From Comamonadaceae bacterium OS-4 (GTDB lineage Bacteria > Pseudomonadota > Gammaproteobacteria > Burkholderiales > Burkholderiaceae_C): a DNA stretch of 64,000 nt. The stretch is from NCBI GenBank assembly GCA_027924025.1, contig AP026970.1, forward strand, positions 2,378,501 through 2,442,500, written 5' to 3'. The position numbers and the translations under genes are program-made. Below the pieces are notes generated by a model that saw nothing but the letters and a program-made list of their open reading frames with translations, was not told the DNA's origin and made no database searches. Positions 9,007 to 18,737 of this stretch are shown here, piece after piece (position 1 is the stretch's first letter; the number at the start of each line of letters is the position of its first letter).

Positions 9007-10386
9007 CTAGGTTGCCACGACGGTGGCCTGTCCCAAGATATGTTGGATGTCGTTGTACAAGGCAACCGACATCATCACCAACAACAACGCAATTCCGAGT
9101 CGTTGCAGTCGTTCCCACCACTTTTCAGGCACCGGACGACCGGTGACGCCTTCCCAAAGATAATACATCAGGTGCCCGCCATCCAAGACAGGCAGAGGTA
9201 GAAGGTTGAGCACCCCCAAGCTGATGCTCACCAAAGCGAGAAAGCCTACAAAAGAGACAAAACCCAGTGCAGCTGACTTACCCGCATAGTCTGCAATTGC
9301 CAGGGGCCCGTTCAGGTTGGTCAGCGATACCTGACCCGTCAGCATTTGCCCCATGGTTGTGAGCGACATCCATGCGATGTCGCCGGTCTTTTTTACAGCG
9401 CGCCATATGCCCTCGAAGAACCCGTACTGAACCTCCACCATTTCAGGTATCGAGCCCACAAAGGCCCCTACCCTCCCTATGGGTTGCCCGCCTGAGCGAT
9501 CAAGCGCAGGAGTAACGGACAGACGCAAGCTGTCGGAGCCTCGGACGACGACCCACTCCATCGTCTTTTCAGGGGAGGAGCGAATCATCGTACGCAATGT
9601 AGATGCATCAGCAATGGAAGTTCCGTTAACCAATGTGACCAAATCATTGGACTGCAAGCCCGCCAAAGCTGCGCGCGAATCAGGCGCCACATCCCCCAAA
9701 ACCGGCTTGGAAAAAGGAGACACCCACCCAATTCTCTGAAAAATAGACGCATCTGCTGCGTTGGTCGACGTTTGCTCAAAACTGAGCGGCCGGACAACCG
9801 GTGAGCCCGAGGTTTTTTCTTGACCCGGTACGGTTTCAATAAAAAGCGTCGATTGCCCCAGTGCCGCCGATGTCAGTCGCCAGCGAAATTCATCAAAAGT
9901 TTGAACTGGTTCCAGTGCATCCGGTGAGGTCCCAACGCGTAATACGCGCTCGCCGCCAGTCCAACCACCCATTTCTGCTTGAGAACCCGTGACCGGGACT
10001 GGCAAGACAGGCGCAGCTGCCGGAGTCGCTTGCCAATTCAGCAGGGAGTACAGCAATACTGCGAAGACCAGATTAACCAAAGGACCTGCAGCCACGATAG
10101 CGCTTCGCCTGCTGAGGGACTGGGTGTTGAATGCTTGATGGCGATCCGCTGGGTCCACTTCTGCTTCGCGCTCGTCGAGCATTTTTACGTATCCGCCCAA
10201 AGGAATCAGGCTCACGGCGAATTCTGTACCGCTCCGAGAGCCAACCCTGCTCCAGAGCTTAGGACCAAAGCCGATTGAAAACCGCAAAACCTTGACCCCA
10301 CAGGCCCGCGCAACGATGTAGTGTCCCCACTCGTGCACAGCAACCAGTAGGCCTATCGCAACAAGGAAGGCAACTATGGTTTGCAT
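9007..10386 (-). CDS. rseP: Site-2 intramembrane metalloprotease RseP
   Basis: Inner-membrane zinc protease that cuts anti-sigma factor RseA within the membrane to release sigma E during envelope stress. The 459 residues contain HEWGH (residues 18-22) in the first transmembrane helix, two central PDZ domains (about 120-300) and the C-terminal metal-binding LPLPVLDGGH with two more helices. It lies directly before bamA, joining stress sensing and barrel assembly. No rseA or rpoE is in the window. Confidence 0.96.
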   Translation of the reverse strand: MQTIVAFLVAIGLLVAVHEWGHYIVARACGVKVLRFSIGFGPKLWSRVGSRSGTEFAVSLIPLGGYVKMLDEREAEVDPADRHQAFNTQSLSRRSAIVAAGPLVNLVFAVLLYSLLNWQATPAAAPVLPVPVTGSQAEMGGWTGGERVLRVGTSPDALEPVQTFDEFRWRLTSAALGQSTLFIETVPGQEKTSGSPVVRPLSFEQTSTNAADASIFQRIGWVSPFSKPVLGDVAPDSRAALAGLQSNDLVTLVNGTSIADASTLRTMIRSSPEKTMEWVVVRGSDSLRLSVTPALDRSGGQPIGRVGAFVGSIPEMVEVQYGFFEGIWRAVKKTGDIAWMSLTTMGQMLTGQVSLTNLNGPLAIADYAGKSAALGFVSFVGFLALVSISLGVLNLLPLPVLDGGHLMYYLWEGVTGRPVPEKWWERLQRLGIALLLVMMSVALYNDIQHILGQATVVAT

Positions 10387-10401
10387 GGATTTCCTCTTGT
10401 T

Positions 10402-11589
10402 TCAGGTCGAGAGTGCGCGGCAGTGTTGGGTAGCCACCGCGCGCGCTTCAGCATCAAGCGCCAAAAGCGCAGCCAAATCGTGAGGTGATGTGTAGGACAA
10501 AGCGTTAAGGGTTGCACGGTTTACCGCATAAATCTGATCAAAGCGTATCTCACGGTTCAAAAATGCTGCAACGGCGACTTCATTGGCAGCATTCAGTACA
10601 GCTGTTGAGCCACTTTGCCCCTCTAAAGTTTCCCAGGCCAAGAAAAGTCCGGGAAAGCGGCTTTGGTGCTGTTCATCATGGATCGATTCGAACGTCCACG
10701 ACGACATGGTCGAAAAGTCCAAGGGCGCAGCTCCCGACTCCACGCGCTCAGGCCATGACAGACCGTAGGCTATCGGCCCCCGCATATCCGGAGTACCCAA
10801 CTGGGCAACCACGGAGTGGTCCACATACTGAACCATGGAATGGATCACGCTCTGAGGATGAATCAAGACATCAATTTGACGAGGCGAGACATTGAACAAA
10901 TACTTAGCCTCGATCACCTCCAAGGCTTTATTCATCATGGTGGCGGAGTCCACCGAAATTTTGCGCCCCATGACCCAATTGGGGTGCGCGCAGGCCTGTT
11001 CAGGAGTTGCAGCTGCGATCTGTGAGGGTGACCATGTTCTGAAAGGACCACCTGACGCTGTCAATATGAGTTTGTCCACCGACGCTTTCCAGAGGCTTTT
11101 GTCAGCCGGCAAGGACTGGAAAATCGCGGAGTGTTCGCTGTCAATCGGTAGTAATGTGGCGCCACCTCGGTCCACCGCTGACATAAAGACGTTACCGCCT
11201 ACCACCAAGGCCTCTTTGTTCGCTAGTAGCAGCCTCTTACCAGCAAGCGCAGCAGCAATACAAGACTCTAGTCCTGCCGCCCCCACAATGGCGGCCATGA
11301 CTATGTGAACGTCTGGGTGAGATGCCACTTCACTCAAAGCATGGGCGCCTGATAACACCTCCGTGCTCATGCCCTCAGCCCTTAAGCGTGACTGCAAAGT
11401 AGTGGCACTCAAGGAATCCACCATCACAGCGTAGCGCGGCCGGAATTCCAGACACTGCTCCACCATCTGGTCTACGCGCGTGGATGCTGTTAACGCAAAA
11501 ACCTGAAACCTGTCAGTGTGTCTGCGCAATACATCTAATGTGTTGACACCAATCGAACCGGTCGACCCCAAAACTGAAACCTGTTGCAT
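10402..11589 (-). CDS. dxr: 1-deoxy-D-xylulose 5-phosphate reductoisomerase
   Basis: Second enzyme of the methylerythritol phosphate pathway, converting DXP to MEP with NADPH and a divalent metal. The 395 residues include the N-terminal nucleotide-binding motif GSTGSIGVNT, LLANKEALV, the metal/substrate segment PIDSEHSAI and SVDSATMMNKALEVIEA. It is packed between cdsA and rseP (12 and 15 base gaps). In this order it supplies isoprenoid precursor for the undecaprenyl carrier made by the upstream uppS product. Confidence 0.97.
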   Translation of the reverse strand: MQQVSVLGSTGSIGVNTLDVLRRHTDRFQVFALTASTRVDQMVEQCLEFRPRYAVMVDSLSATTLQSRLRAEGMSTEVLSGAHALSEVASHPDVHIVMAAIVGAAGLESCIAAALAGKRLLLANKEALVVGGNVFMSAVDRGGATLLPIDSEHSAIFQSLPADKSLWKASVDKLILTASGGPFRTWSPSQIAAATPEQACAHPNWVMGRKISVDSATMMNKALEVIEAKYLFNVSPRQIDVLIHPQSVIHSMVQYVDHSVVAQLGTPDMRGPIAYGLSWPERVESGAAPLDFSTMSSWTFESIHDEQHQSRFPGLFLAWETLEGQSGSTAVLNAANEVAVAAFLNREIRFDQIYAVNRATLNALSYTSPHDLAALLALDAEARAVATQHCRALST

Positions 11590-11601
11590 GGAAGCCCCGA
11601 A

Positions 11602-12447
11602 CTAAAACGCTTGCAAAAGCATGGCAAGTGGAATGACTGGCAGAAGTGCATCGACTCTGTCCAGAACTCCTCCGTGGCCAGGCAACAGCTGACTGCTGTC
11701 TTTGGCACCTGCAGAACGCTTGACCAGAGACTCCAACAAGTCACCACAGATACTCATCAACCCTAAGAAAATGGCGCCCAGCAGCATAAACAGCCAATGA
11801 CGCTCGGCCAATATCGAAAAGATGCTTTTGGAGTCCATCAAGAAATGCTGGTCAGCCATGCACCAGCCGAAGGCGAGGAGCACCACGCCAATCAAGCCAC
11901 CGATAGCACCCTCGCGCGTTTTCCCGGGACTGATGCCTGGTGCCAACTTATCGGAAAAGAAACGTCCACCAAATCTGCGGCCCGCGAAGTACGCTGCAAT
12001 GTCAGCGACCCAAACGAGAGCCATTGCAGAAAACAAGAAGTTGATGCCAAGGCCCCTGGCATTGACGACAGCCAGCCATGCAAAACACAAAAGCACTAAA
12101 CCCAACAGCTGACGCAATGCCGATGGAATCAAGGACCACGCAGGAACACCCGCTTTCAACAAAATACCACCACCGACCACCCATGCAAGCGCCGAGAACG
12201 ACCAAATAACGCTCATGGCCTTTGCCGGCAATGGAAAGAACCAAAATAGGAAACAAACCGCAGCACAGGCGACGCCCGCTGCAAGAGCCCCCGAATCAGA
12301 AGATTGATTCAGCCGAAACCATTCCCATGCCCCACAGGCCATCAGGACACCTGCGACCACGGCAAACGCTGCGGGATGAGGATAAAAAACCGCAGGAAGA
12401 AGCACAGCAAGTAACGCTACTGCCGTAAAAATGCGTAGGCGCAACAT
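11602..12447 (-). CDS. cdsA: Phosphatidate cytidylyltransferase
   Basis: Integral membrane enzyme making CDP-diacylglycerol, the branch point for phosphatidylethanolamine, phosphatidylglycerol and cardiolipin. The 281 residues form about eight hydrophobic segments and end with the family signature KRSAGAKDSSQLLPGHGG followed by LDRVDALL (metal and CDP site). ATG at 12447. It lies between uppS and dxr in a block conserved across proteobacteria. Confidence 0.96.
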   Translation of the reverse strand: MLRLRIFTAVALLAVLLPAVFYPHPAAFAVVAGVLMACGAWEWFRLNQSSDSGALAAGVACAAVCFLFWFFPLPAKAMSVIWSFSALAWVVGGGILLKAGVPAWSLIPSALRQLLGLVLLCFAWLAVVNARGLGINFLFSAMALVWVADIAAYFAGRRFGGRFFSDKLAPGISPGKTREGAIGGLIGVVLLAFGWCMADQHFLMDSKSIFSILAERHWLFMLLGAIFLGLMSICGDLLESLVKRSAGAKDSSQLLPGHGGVLDRVDALLPVIPLAMLLQAF

Positions 12448-12475
12448 AGGTACCCTGGTAAGAGAGGCTTAGAGA

Positions 12476-13183
12476 CTACGCAATCTGAGCCGAGGTTTTG
12501 CCGAAGCGACGCTCTCTGGAGGCAAACTCCTCCAGCGCGGCGTCCAAATCCGCTTCTGCATAATCAGGCCATAACTTCGGGCTGAAGATGAGCTCGGAGT
12601 AGGCGGACTGCCACAACAAGAAATTACTAATCCTGAATTCACCGCCGGTCCGAATAAGCAAGTCCGGGTCAGTTGACGGAGCCAATGCCATGGCCTCGCC
12701 CAGAGTTTGCTCCGTAATTGCGGTACCACGGGCAACCAAGGCATTCGCCGCTTGCACGATATCCCATCGCCCACCGTAGTTGAAGCAAATGTTGAGGTCC
12801 AGTGAGGTGTTGCCTGAGGTGTCCAATTCCGCTTGGCTCAAGCCGTGCTGAACCTTCTCAGAGAGACCAGCGCGACTTCCAACAAAACGGATTAGAACGC
12901 CCTCTGCACTCAGCTGAGCGACCTCGCGGGTGAGCGCACCGACGAGAATGTCCATCAAGCCGGAAACCTCATCAGCGGGTCGACTCCAGTTCTCTGAGGA
13001 AAACGCAAACACTGTCAGTGCCGCGATGCCTCGTGATGGACAAGCCCGGACTATGCGCTTCAACGCCTCTACCCCTTGCTTGTGACCTGCTAAACGCGGC
13101 AAAAAACGCTTCGATGCCCACCTGCCGTTTCCATCCATCACGATGGCGACATGGAGTCCAGATGGATTTCCGGATGATGACAT
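12476..13183 (-). CDS. uppS: Undecaprenyl diphosphate synthase (cis-prenyltransferase)
   Basis: Elongates farnesyl diphosphate with isopentenyl units to C55-PP, the lipid carrier for peptidoglycan and O-antigen. Family motifs are clear: IVMDGNGRWASKR near residue 14 with the catalytic Asp, VFAFSSENW, and RTGGEFRISNFLLWQSAYSE near the C-terminus. I chose the ATG at 13183 (235 aa), which has AAGG seven bases upstream; a TTG two codons earlier is less likely. It sits ten bases downstream of frr. Confidence 0.96.
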   Translation of the reverse strand: MSSSGNPSGLHVAIVMDGNGRWASKRFLPRLAGHKQGVEALKRIVRACPSRGIAALTVFAFSSENWSRPADEVSGLMDILVGALTREVAQLSAEGVLIRFVGSRAGLSEKVQHGLSQAELDTSGNTSLDLNICFNYGGRWDIVQAANALVARGTAITEQTLGEAMALAPSTDPDLLIRTGGEFRISNFLLWQSAYSELIFSPKLWPDYAEADLDAALEEFASRERRFGKTSAQIA

Positions 13184-13193
13184 CTGCAAGGCC

Positions 13194-13754
13194 TTAAACG
13201 GCCATTAAATCTTGCTCTTTGGACGCTACCAAACGGTCAACTTCCGTGATGTGCTTGTCTGTCACTTTTTGGACATCAGCTTCACAACGCTTTTGATCAT
13301 CTTCAGAAGCGAGTTTGTCTTTCACTAGCTTTTTCACCGCTTCGTTGGCGTCACGGCGCAAATTGCGAATGGCGACTTTGCTCGCCTCACCTTCTCCGCG
13401 CACAACCTTGGTGAGTTCCTTGCGTCGCTCTTCTGTCATCGCCGGCAATGGAACACGAATTAACTCGCCCAAGCTGGAAGGATTCAAACCGAGATCGCTG
13501 TCACGAATCGCCTTCTCGATCTTCTGGGCCATGTTCTTTTCCCAAGGCTGCACGCTGATAGTCCGCGCATCGATGAGAGACAAGTTGGCAACCTGGCTCA
13601 GGGGCACCATGGAGCCATAGTAGTCCACATGGACCGTATCCAACAACGCAGGATTCGCACGGCCGGTGCGAATTTTCGTCAAGTTGTTTTTCAAAGCTGC
13701 GATGGACTGCTCCATCTTGGTATCTAGCGTTTTCTTGATTTCAGCAACGGACAT
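13194..13754 (-). CDS. frr: Ribosome recycling factor
   Basis: Splits post-termination ribosomes together with EF-G. The 186 residues match the usual length of about 185 and form a three-helix bundle plus a beta/alpha/beta head. Recognisable segments are [28 protein letters not shown] and [19 protein letters not shown] at 13754 is preceded by GAGGA. It follows pyrH by 36 bases, the usual rpsB-tsf-pyrH-frr order. Confidence 0.98.
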   Translation of the reverse strand: MSVAEIKKTLDTKMEQSIAALKNNLTKIRTGRANPALLDTVHVDYYGSMVPLSQVANLSLIDARTISVQPWEKNMAQKIEKAIRDSDLGLNPSSLGELIRVPLPAMTEERRKELTKVVRGEGEASKVAIRNLRRDANEAVKKLVKDKLASEDDQKRCEADVQKVTDKHITEVDRLVASKEQDLMAV

Positions 13755-13790
13755 TTTTTCCTCGCTCAGTATCTATCTACAACCCAATGC

Positions 13791-14513
13791 TCAAACGTGC
13801 ACCAAGGTGCCTTCGTCTTCGCCCATCACAACACGCTTGAGGGCACCATGCTTGAAGATTGAGAAAACTTTGATTGGCAGTTTTTGATCACGGCAGAGGG
13901 CAAACGCGGCAGCATCCATGATCCCCAGATTTTGGGTCATCGCGTCGTTAAAGGTGATGTTGGAATAGCGCGTTGCAGCCGGATCCTTTTTCGGATCCGC
14001 GGTGTAAACGCCATCCACTTTAGTCGCCTTCAATACCATTTCAGCGCCGATTTCCGCGCCGCGCAACGCAGCTGCAGTATCAGTTGTGAAGAAGGGATTA
14101 CCTGTACCAGCAGCAAAAATGACGACCTTACCCTCTTCGAGGTATTGCAGCGCCTTTGGACGAACGTAAGGCTCAACAACCTGCTCAATCCCGATCGCAG
14201 ACATCACCCGAGCAGTCAAACCCGCTTTGTTCATGGTATCGCCCAAGGCCAATGCATTCATCACTGTAGCAAGCATCCCCATGTAGTCGGCTGTTGCGCG
14301 GTCCATGCCGACCGAACCACCAGCTACCCCACGGAAAATATTACCCCCGCCAATCACAACAGCCACTTCAACACCAAGACGCGTCACTTCCGCAATCTCA
14401 TCCACCATGCGGACGATGGTGTCGCGATTGATACCGAACTGGTCGTCACCCATCAAGGCCTCGCCTGACAGCTTAAGCAAAATTCTCTTGTAAGCAGGTT
14501 TGGATTGACTCAT
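13791..14513 (-). CDS. pyrH: UMP kinase
   Basis: Phosphorylates UMP to UDP in the cytoplasm; bacterial enzymes are hexameric and regulated by GTP and UTP. The 240 residues belong to the amino-acid kinase fold: [13 protein letters not shown] near the N-terminus, [11 protein letters not shown] for the phosphate loop, and [17 protein letters not shown] with [15 protein letters not shown] near the C-terminus. ATG at 14513 has GGGAG seven bases upstream. Confidence 0.98.
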   Translation of the reverse strand: MSQSKPAYKRILLKLSGEALMGDDQFGINRDTIVRMVDEIAEVTRLGVEVAVVIGGGNIFRGVAGGSVGMDRATADYMGMLATVMNALALGDTMNKAGLTARVMSAIGIEQVVEPYVRPKALQYLEEGKVVIFAAGTGNPFFTTDTAAALRGAEIGAEMVLKATKVDGVYTADPKKDPAATRYSNITFNDAMTQNLGIMDAAAFALCRDQKLPIKVFSIFKHGALKRVVMGEDEGTLVHV

Positions 14514-14551
14514 AGATGACTCCCGTTCGGTGGACGATTCGTGTTGTGGAA

Positions 14552-15475
14552 TTAAGCGGACTGCTTGGCAGCCGCAACTTGCGCTGCAACTTCTGCAGCA
14601 AAGTCATCGACCTTCTTCTCAATGCCTTCGCCCACTACGTACAGCGTGAAACCCTTCACGGTTGTATTGATGGACTTCAACATCTGCTCCACAGTTTGCT
14701 TGTCGTTTTTGACAAAAGGCTGGTTGAACAAAGAGACCTCTTTCAGGTACTTCTGAACACCGCCCTCGATGCGCTTTGCCACGATTTCTGGAGATTGAAC
14801 GGGCTTGCCCGCTGCGGTTGCGACTGCAGCATCTTCTGCAGCCTTTGCAGCTGCCACGGAACGCTCACGCTCCACCAACTCAGCAGGAACTTGGTCTGCA
14901 GACAAGGACACGGGCTTCATGGCAGCTACGTGCATCGCCACATCTTTCGCGGCGGATTCGTCGCCATCGAACTCAACAACCACACCGATACGGGTGCCGT
15001 GCAGGTAGGAAGCCAGCTTAGCAGAGCCGTCGAATCGCTTGAAACGACGGAAGGTCATGTTTTCGCCGATCTTGCCGATCAAGCCTTTGCGGACGTCTTC
15101 GAGTGTCGGGCCAAAGCCGTCTTGCTCGTAAGTCAAAGCGCTCAATGCAGCCACGTCAACCGGGTTATGCTGAGCAACGAGTGCCGCTGCGGCCGAAGCC
15201 AATGCCAAGAAGCTATCGTTCTTGGTCACAAAGTCAGTTTCGCAGTTCACTTCGATCAACGCGCCAACGCCATTGGCAATGCTGGAGGCAACAACGCCTT
15301 CAGCTGTCACACGGGCAGCGGCTTTACCAGCCTTGCTACCTAACTTAACGCGCAAAATCTCTTCCGCCTTGGCCATATCGCCTTCGGCTTCAGTCAGTGC
15401 TTTTTTGCATTCCATCATTGGAGCATCGGTCTTGCCGCGCAGTTCTGCCACCATGCTCGCTGTAATTGCTGCCAT
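14552..15475 (-). CDS. tsf: Translation elongation factor Ts
   Basis: Guanine nucleotide exchange factor for EF-Tu. The 307 residues have the N-terminal UBA-like domain ([19 protein letters not shown]), the exchange motif region [11 protein letters not shown], and two dimerisation subdomains rich in Ala and Lys. ATG at 15475 follows GGAGA. It is separated from rpsB by 82 bases containing a terminator-like hairpin, which may set the S2:EF-Ts ratio. Confidence 0.98.
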   Translation of the reverse strand: MAAITASMVAELRGKTDAPMMECKKALTEAEGDMAKAEEILRVKLGSKAGKAAARVTAEGVVASSIANGVGALIEVNCETDFVTKNDSFLALASAAAALVAQHNPVDVAALSALTYEQDGFGPTLEDVRKGLIGKIGENMTFRRFKRFDGSAKLASYLHGTRIGVVVEFDGDESAAKDVAMHVAAMKPVSLSADQVPAELVERERSVAAAKAAEDAAVATAAGKPVQSPEIVAKRIEGGVQKYLKEVSLFNQPFVKNDKQTVEQMLKSINTTVKGFTLYVVGEGIEKKVDDFAAEVAAQVAAAKQSA

Positions 15476-15512
15476 TTGTATTCTCCGAATCTAAACAGTT
15501 TAAATAAAGGCT

Positions 15513-15541
15513 AAAAAAAAGGGGCAACAAAGCCCCCTTTT
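15513..15541 (-). terminator. Hairpin with T-run between rpsB and tsf
   Basis: On the minus strand AAAAGGGGGC, a short loop and GCCCC are followed by eight T residues, which is the form of an intrinsic terminator. As tsf is downstream, it probably acts as a partial terminator or processing site rather than a full stop. Confidence 0.7.
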
Positions 15542-15557
15542 CCGGGTGCAGAAGGGC

Positions 15558-16310
15558 TTAAGCGGAAGCTTCGCTCACTTCAACGAACTCATCATTGCCT
15601 TCAGCGGCAACGGCCTTGACCACGTCGTCCACGGCATTTGCACGGCCTTCCAGAATCGCGTCAGCGATTCCGCGGGCGTACAAAGTCACCGCCTTCGAAG
15701 AGTCGTCGTTACCGGGAATCACGTAGTCGATGCCTTCGGGGGAGTGGTTGGAGTCCACAACACCGATCAAAGGAATGCCCAATTTGCGAGCTTCAGCGAT
15801 AGCAATCTTGTGGTAACCAACGTCGATCACAAAAATCGCATCTGGCAAGGTATTCATTTCTTGAATACCGCCAATGTCTTTTTCCAATTTTTCCAGCTCG
15901 CGAGCAAACATCAACTGCTCTTTTTTGCTCATGCTGTCCAAACCGGCTTCTTGCTGGACTTTCATGTCCTTCAGGCGTTTGATGGAAGTCTTGACGGTTT
16001 TAAAGTTCGTCAACATGCCGCCCAACCAACGCTGATCCACAAACGGAACGCCAGCGCGCTGAGCTTCTGCGGAGACAATTTCACGGGCTTGACGCTTTGT
16101 GCCAACCATCAAAATGGTGCCACGCTTTGCGGACAATTGGCGAACGAACTTCGCTGCCTCCTGGAACATCGGCAAAGACTTTTCCAGGTTGATGATGTGA
16201 ATTTTGTTACGGTGACCGAAGATGAACGGTGCCATCTTGGGGTTCCAGAAGCGGGTTTGGTGACCAAAGTGGACGCCTGCTTCCAGCATTTCGCGCATTG
16301 TTACTGCCAT
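15558..16310 (-). CDS. rpsB: 30S ribosomal protein S2
   Basis: Small-subunit ribosomal protein bound near S1 at the mRNA exit region. The 250 residues open with [22 protein letters not shown] and contain [16 protein letters not shown] ([16 protein letters not shown]), [15 protein letters not shown] and [10 protein letters not shown], all diagnostic. ATG at 16310 follows GGAG. It is the promoter-proximal gene of the long minus-strand run. Confidence 0.98.
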   Translation of the reverse strand: MAVTMREMLEAGVHFGHQTRFWNPKMAPFIFGHRNKIHIINLEKSLPMFQEAAKFVRQLSAKRGTILMVGTKRQAREIVSAEAQRAGVPFVDQRWLGGMLTNFKTVKTSIKRLKDMKVQQEAGLDSMSKKEQLMFARELEKLEKDIGGIQEMNTLPDAIFVIDVGYHKIAIAEARKLGIPLIGVVDSNHSPEGIDYVIPGNDDSSKAVTLYARGIADAILEGRANAVDDVVKAVAAEGNDEFVEVSEASA

Positions 16311-16431
16311 ATTTAACTCCGAAGGTTGGGTCTGAAATCCGCCCCGCTGATTGCGCAGCTACTCGCTGGCACAACACCTTTGGGGGGCGATTTGTGATTA
16401 CTTAGTGGGCACTTACCCCCTAAGCCTGTCG

Positions 16432-16437
16432 AGTATA
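16432..16437 (-). promoter_or_regulatory. Candidate -10 box for rpsB
   Basis: TATACT on the minus strand about 122 bases upstream of the rpsB ATG. The best -35 match (ATGCCA) has a short 15-base spacing, so the assignment rests mainly on the -10. A leader of roughly 115 bases would leave room for S2 autoregulation. The rest of the 270-base gap to the plus-strand gene at 16581 shows nothing else I can name. Confidence 0.35.
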
Positions 16438-16580
16438 GCATGTAGCCCCTGTTGGCATGGGTCTCCGGTGCAGGCGTATGCACTAACGATCGTAAATTCG
16501 CGGCATTTACATCGGAAAGTTCAGTAAAGCTATGAAAAAATACAGGATCTGGACAACAGATTCACAAGTCGAAAGCTGAA

Positions 16581-17834
16581 ATGAAAATTGCGGTAGTGGG
16601 AGCAGGTGTGGTTGGCCTCGCAGCAGCGCATGAGCTCTGCAATCGGGGACACGAAGTTACCGTTTTTGACAAAAACGGAGCCGCGGGTGAAGGCAGCACC
16701 TTTGCGAATGGCGGCATTTGCAGTCCGGCGTACGCGCTTCCTTTTTCAGGCGTGCGAGTTTCGGGGAACCACTTGAGCAGGTTTAGCCAACTCACCCGAA
16801 AGCTCACCCGACTCCGCAAAGGTTCATTACCGGACTTGCGCTGGTTGTGGCAGGCCTCCAGCCATGGGTCCGAAGAAACGGTTACCAGTCGCATCCGTTT
16901 CGCTCAACAATTGATTCAAAGCAGCATCGAAATCAACGACGCCACTATCAAAGACGGCATGTTAGAGCTGGAACAAGGTGACGGGCAATTGATTCTTCTT
17001 CGGAATGACGAAGAGCTCAACACATTCCACAGAGTTTTGAACAGCATGAAAGCGCTGGAGATGCCTTACCAAGTGCTAGAGGCATCTGAACTTGAGGTTG
17101 CTGAGCCCTCGCTACAGAACCACGGCCACATCCGCAAAGCTATCCGCCTACCCACAGACCGCGTCATGAACTGTCGGCAATTTGTCTTGGCCATCAAACA
17201 GCAATTCGCCCAAGCTGGTGGCAAACTCGCATTCCAAAGCGAGGTCACGGAAGTAGTCGCAGGAGCCCAGCCCATGGTCCGGCTTGCAAGCGGTGAGCAG
17301 CATGTGTTCGATCATGTGGTGTTGTGCACGTCCACTGCGAGAAACAAGATCACGCTGAGAACACCTGCACTCAGCGCCATTGCAGAGCTCAGCGCCTACG
17401 CCCTGAGCGTTGGCATTCGAGAACCGCTGAACGCCCCGAAAAGTGCGGTACAGGACCACAAGACTGGAATCACCATCAGCAGACTCGGCAAACGCTTGCG
17501 CGTTTGCGGTGGCGCAGAACTCAATCGGGGCAGCGCGGGCGACCATGACAAACGGGTGATTGCACGACTTTTTAACGCGCTGGACCAATACTTCCCTGGA
17601 GCCGCAAACTATGCGGGTGGCAGTCAGGTATGGCGCGGAAGTTGTGGATATGCACCAGACGGTCTCCCCTTGGTTGGGAACGCAGGTGCACCGGGAGTCT
17701 GGATCAACCTGGGGCACGGTGCCAACGGCTGGGGAATGGCAAGCGGTTCCGCTCGATTACTATGCGAACAGATAGAGGGGCGTCCAGCCAGCCTTTCGGG
17801 CGATTTCCTTCACCCGCTGAGGTTCAACCGGTAA
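16581..17834 (+). CDS. FAD-dependent D-amino acid dehydrogenase-like oxidoreductase (DadA family)
   Basis: Predicted flavoprotein of the DAO/DadA family oxidising an amine such as a D-amino acid and feeding electrons to the respiratory chain. The 417 residues open with the dinucleotide fold VVGAGVVGLAAAHEL, then GSTFANGGICSPAYALP, and close with the FAD-binding WRGSCGYAPDGLPLVGNAG and NLGHGANGWGMASGSA. It is one of two DadA-like genes here; the other (37371) lies behind a glycine riboswitch. This copy diverges more from classic DadA, so the substrate is open. Start at ATG 16581; only weak ribosome-site complementarity. Confidence 0.82.
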   Translation: MKIAVVGAGVVGLAAAHELCNRGHEVTVFDKNGAAGEGSTFANGGICSPAYALPFSGVRVSGNHLSRFSQLTRKLTRLRKGSLPDLRWLWQASSHGSEETVTSRIRFAQQLIQSSIEINDATIKDGMLELEQGDGQLILLRNDEELNTFHRVLNSMKALEMPYQVLEASELEVAEPSLQNHGHIRKAIRLPTDRVMNCRQFVLAIKQQFAQAGGKLAFQSEVTEVVAGAQPMVRLASGEQHVFDHVVLCTSTARNKITLRTPALSAIAELSAYALSVGIREPLNAPKSAVQDHKTGITISRLGKRLRVCGGAELNRGSAGDHDKRVIARLFNALDQYFPGAANYAGGSQVWRGSCGYAPDGLPLVGNAGAPGVWINLGHGANGWGMASGSARLLCEQIEGRPASLSGDFLHPLRFNR

Positions 17835-17882
17835 TCGATTGCCTCCATTCTCTAAACAAGACAGACACCATAGGGGAAACGC

Positions 17883-18725
17883 ATGAGCCCGGAACTTACG
17901 CAAAAGCTCACTGCGGCTGTGGACAAAATGCCCGCATTCCCCAAAAGCGTAGAAAAAATCCTGGTGCTCACGCGCAACGTGGACAGCACACCGAAGGATC
18001 TGGTTGATGTCATCGACAAAGACCCGGTTGTTACCGTCAAAGTCCTGAAGGTCGTGAACTCGGTGTACTACAGCCTGCCTCGTCAAGTGACCTCCATCGG
18101 GCATGCGGTCGTCTACTTAGGCTTCAACACTATCAAGAACCTTGCCCTTAGCATTGCGGCCATCGGAATGCTTCCACAAGAAAACAAGGCGGGGTTTGAT
18201 GCGCAGGCTTACCTGCTCCATTCACTTGCGACGGCAGGTCTCGCAAAGAAACTCGCCAGCAGGGTTCAGGACGCTGATCCTATGGATTGCTTTATCGCCG
18301 GCCTGCTGCACGATTTTGGGAAAGTGGTTTTTGCGCAATTTATGCCCGAAGAATTCAAACTCGCCTTGGAGCGAAGTGCAAATGATGGTTCTTCATTGCA
18401 TACCGCGTTGCAAGCCACGATCGGGGCAGACCATTCCATCGTGGGCGCCATGCTGGCAGAGAAATGGCGCTTCGCTCCCGCATTGGTTGAAACAATAAGG
18501 CATTTGTCGCCCCACGACTTCAAAGACACTGACATGATTGCTTGTGTATTTGCTGCCAACCAGATTAGCAAGCGCCTGGCCTTTGGATTTGGCGGGAATC
18601 ACCGTATTGATGAACTTCCCATGGCGCTGCAAAAGCGACTGGGTGGAACACTGGATGAAGTCATAGCTTCATTAGGCGACCCGAGGGTGATCTTCGAAGA
18701 GGCGCAAGTGTTCGCAACGTTGTAA
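17883..18725 (+). CDS. HDOD-domain signalling protein
   Basis: Cytoplasmic HDOD protein, a catalytically dead relative of HD phosphohydrolases used in signal transduction. Of the 280 residues about 15-215 form the domain: LPAFPKSVEKILVLTRN style N-terminus, VVTVKVLKVVNSVYYSLPRQV, AGLLHDFGKVVFAQF and HSIVGAMLAEKWRFAP. The HD pair is present as LLHDFGK, so some metal binding cannot be excluded. GGGGAAA precedes the ATG. It is 12 bases upstream of the metallo-beta-lactamase-fold gene and probably in one transcript with it. Confidence 0.85.
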   Translation: MSPELTQKLTAAVDKMPAFPKSVEKILVLTRNVDSTPKDLVDVIDKDPVVTVKVLKVVNSVYYSLPRQVTSIGHAVVYLGFNTIKNLALSIAAIGMLPQENKAGFDAQAYLLHSLATAGLAKKLASRVQDADPMDCFIAGLLHDFGKVVFAQFMPEEFKLALERSANDGSSLHTALQATIGADHSIVGAMLAEKWRFAPALVETIRHLSPHDFKDTDMIACVFAANQISKRLAFGFGGNHRIDELPMALQKRLGGTLDEVIASLGDPRVIFEEAQVFATL

Positions 18726-18737
18726 AAGGACTCGCGT

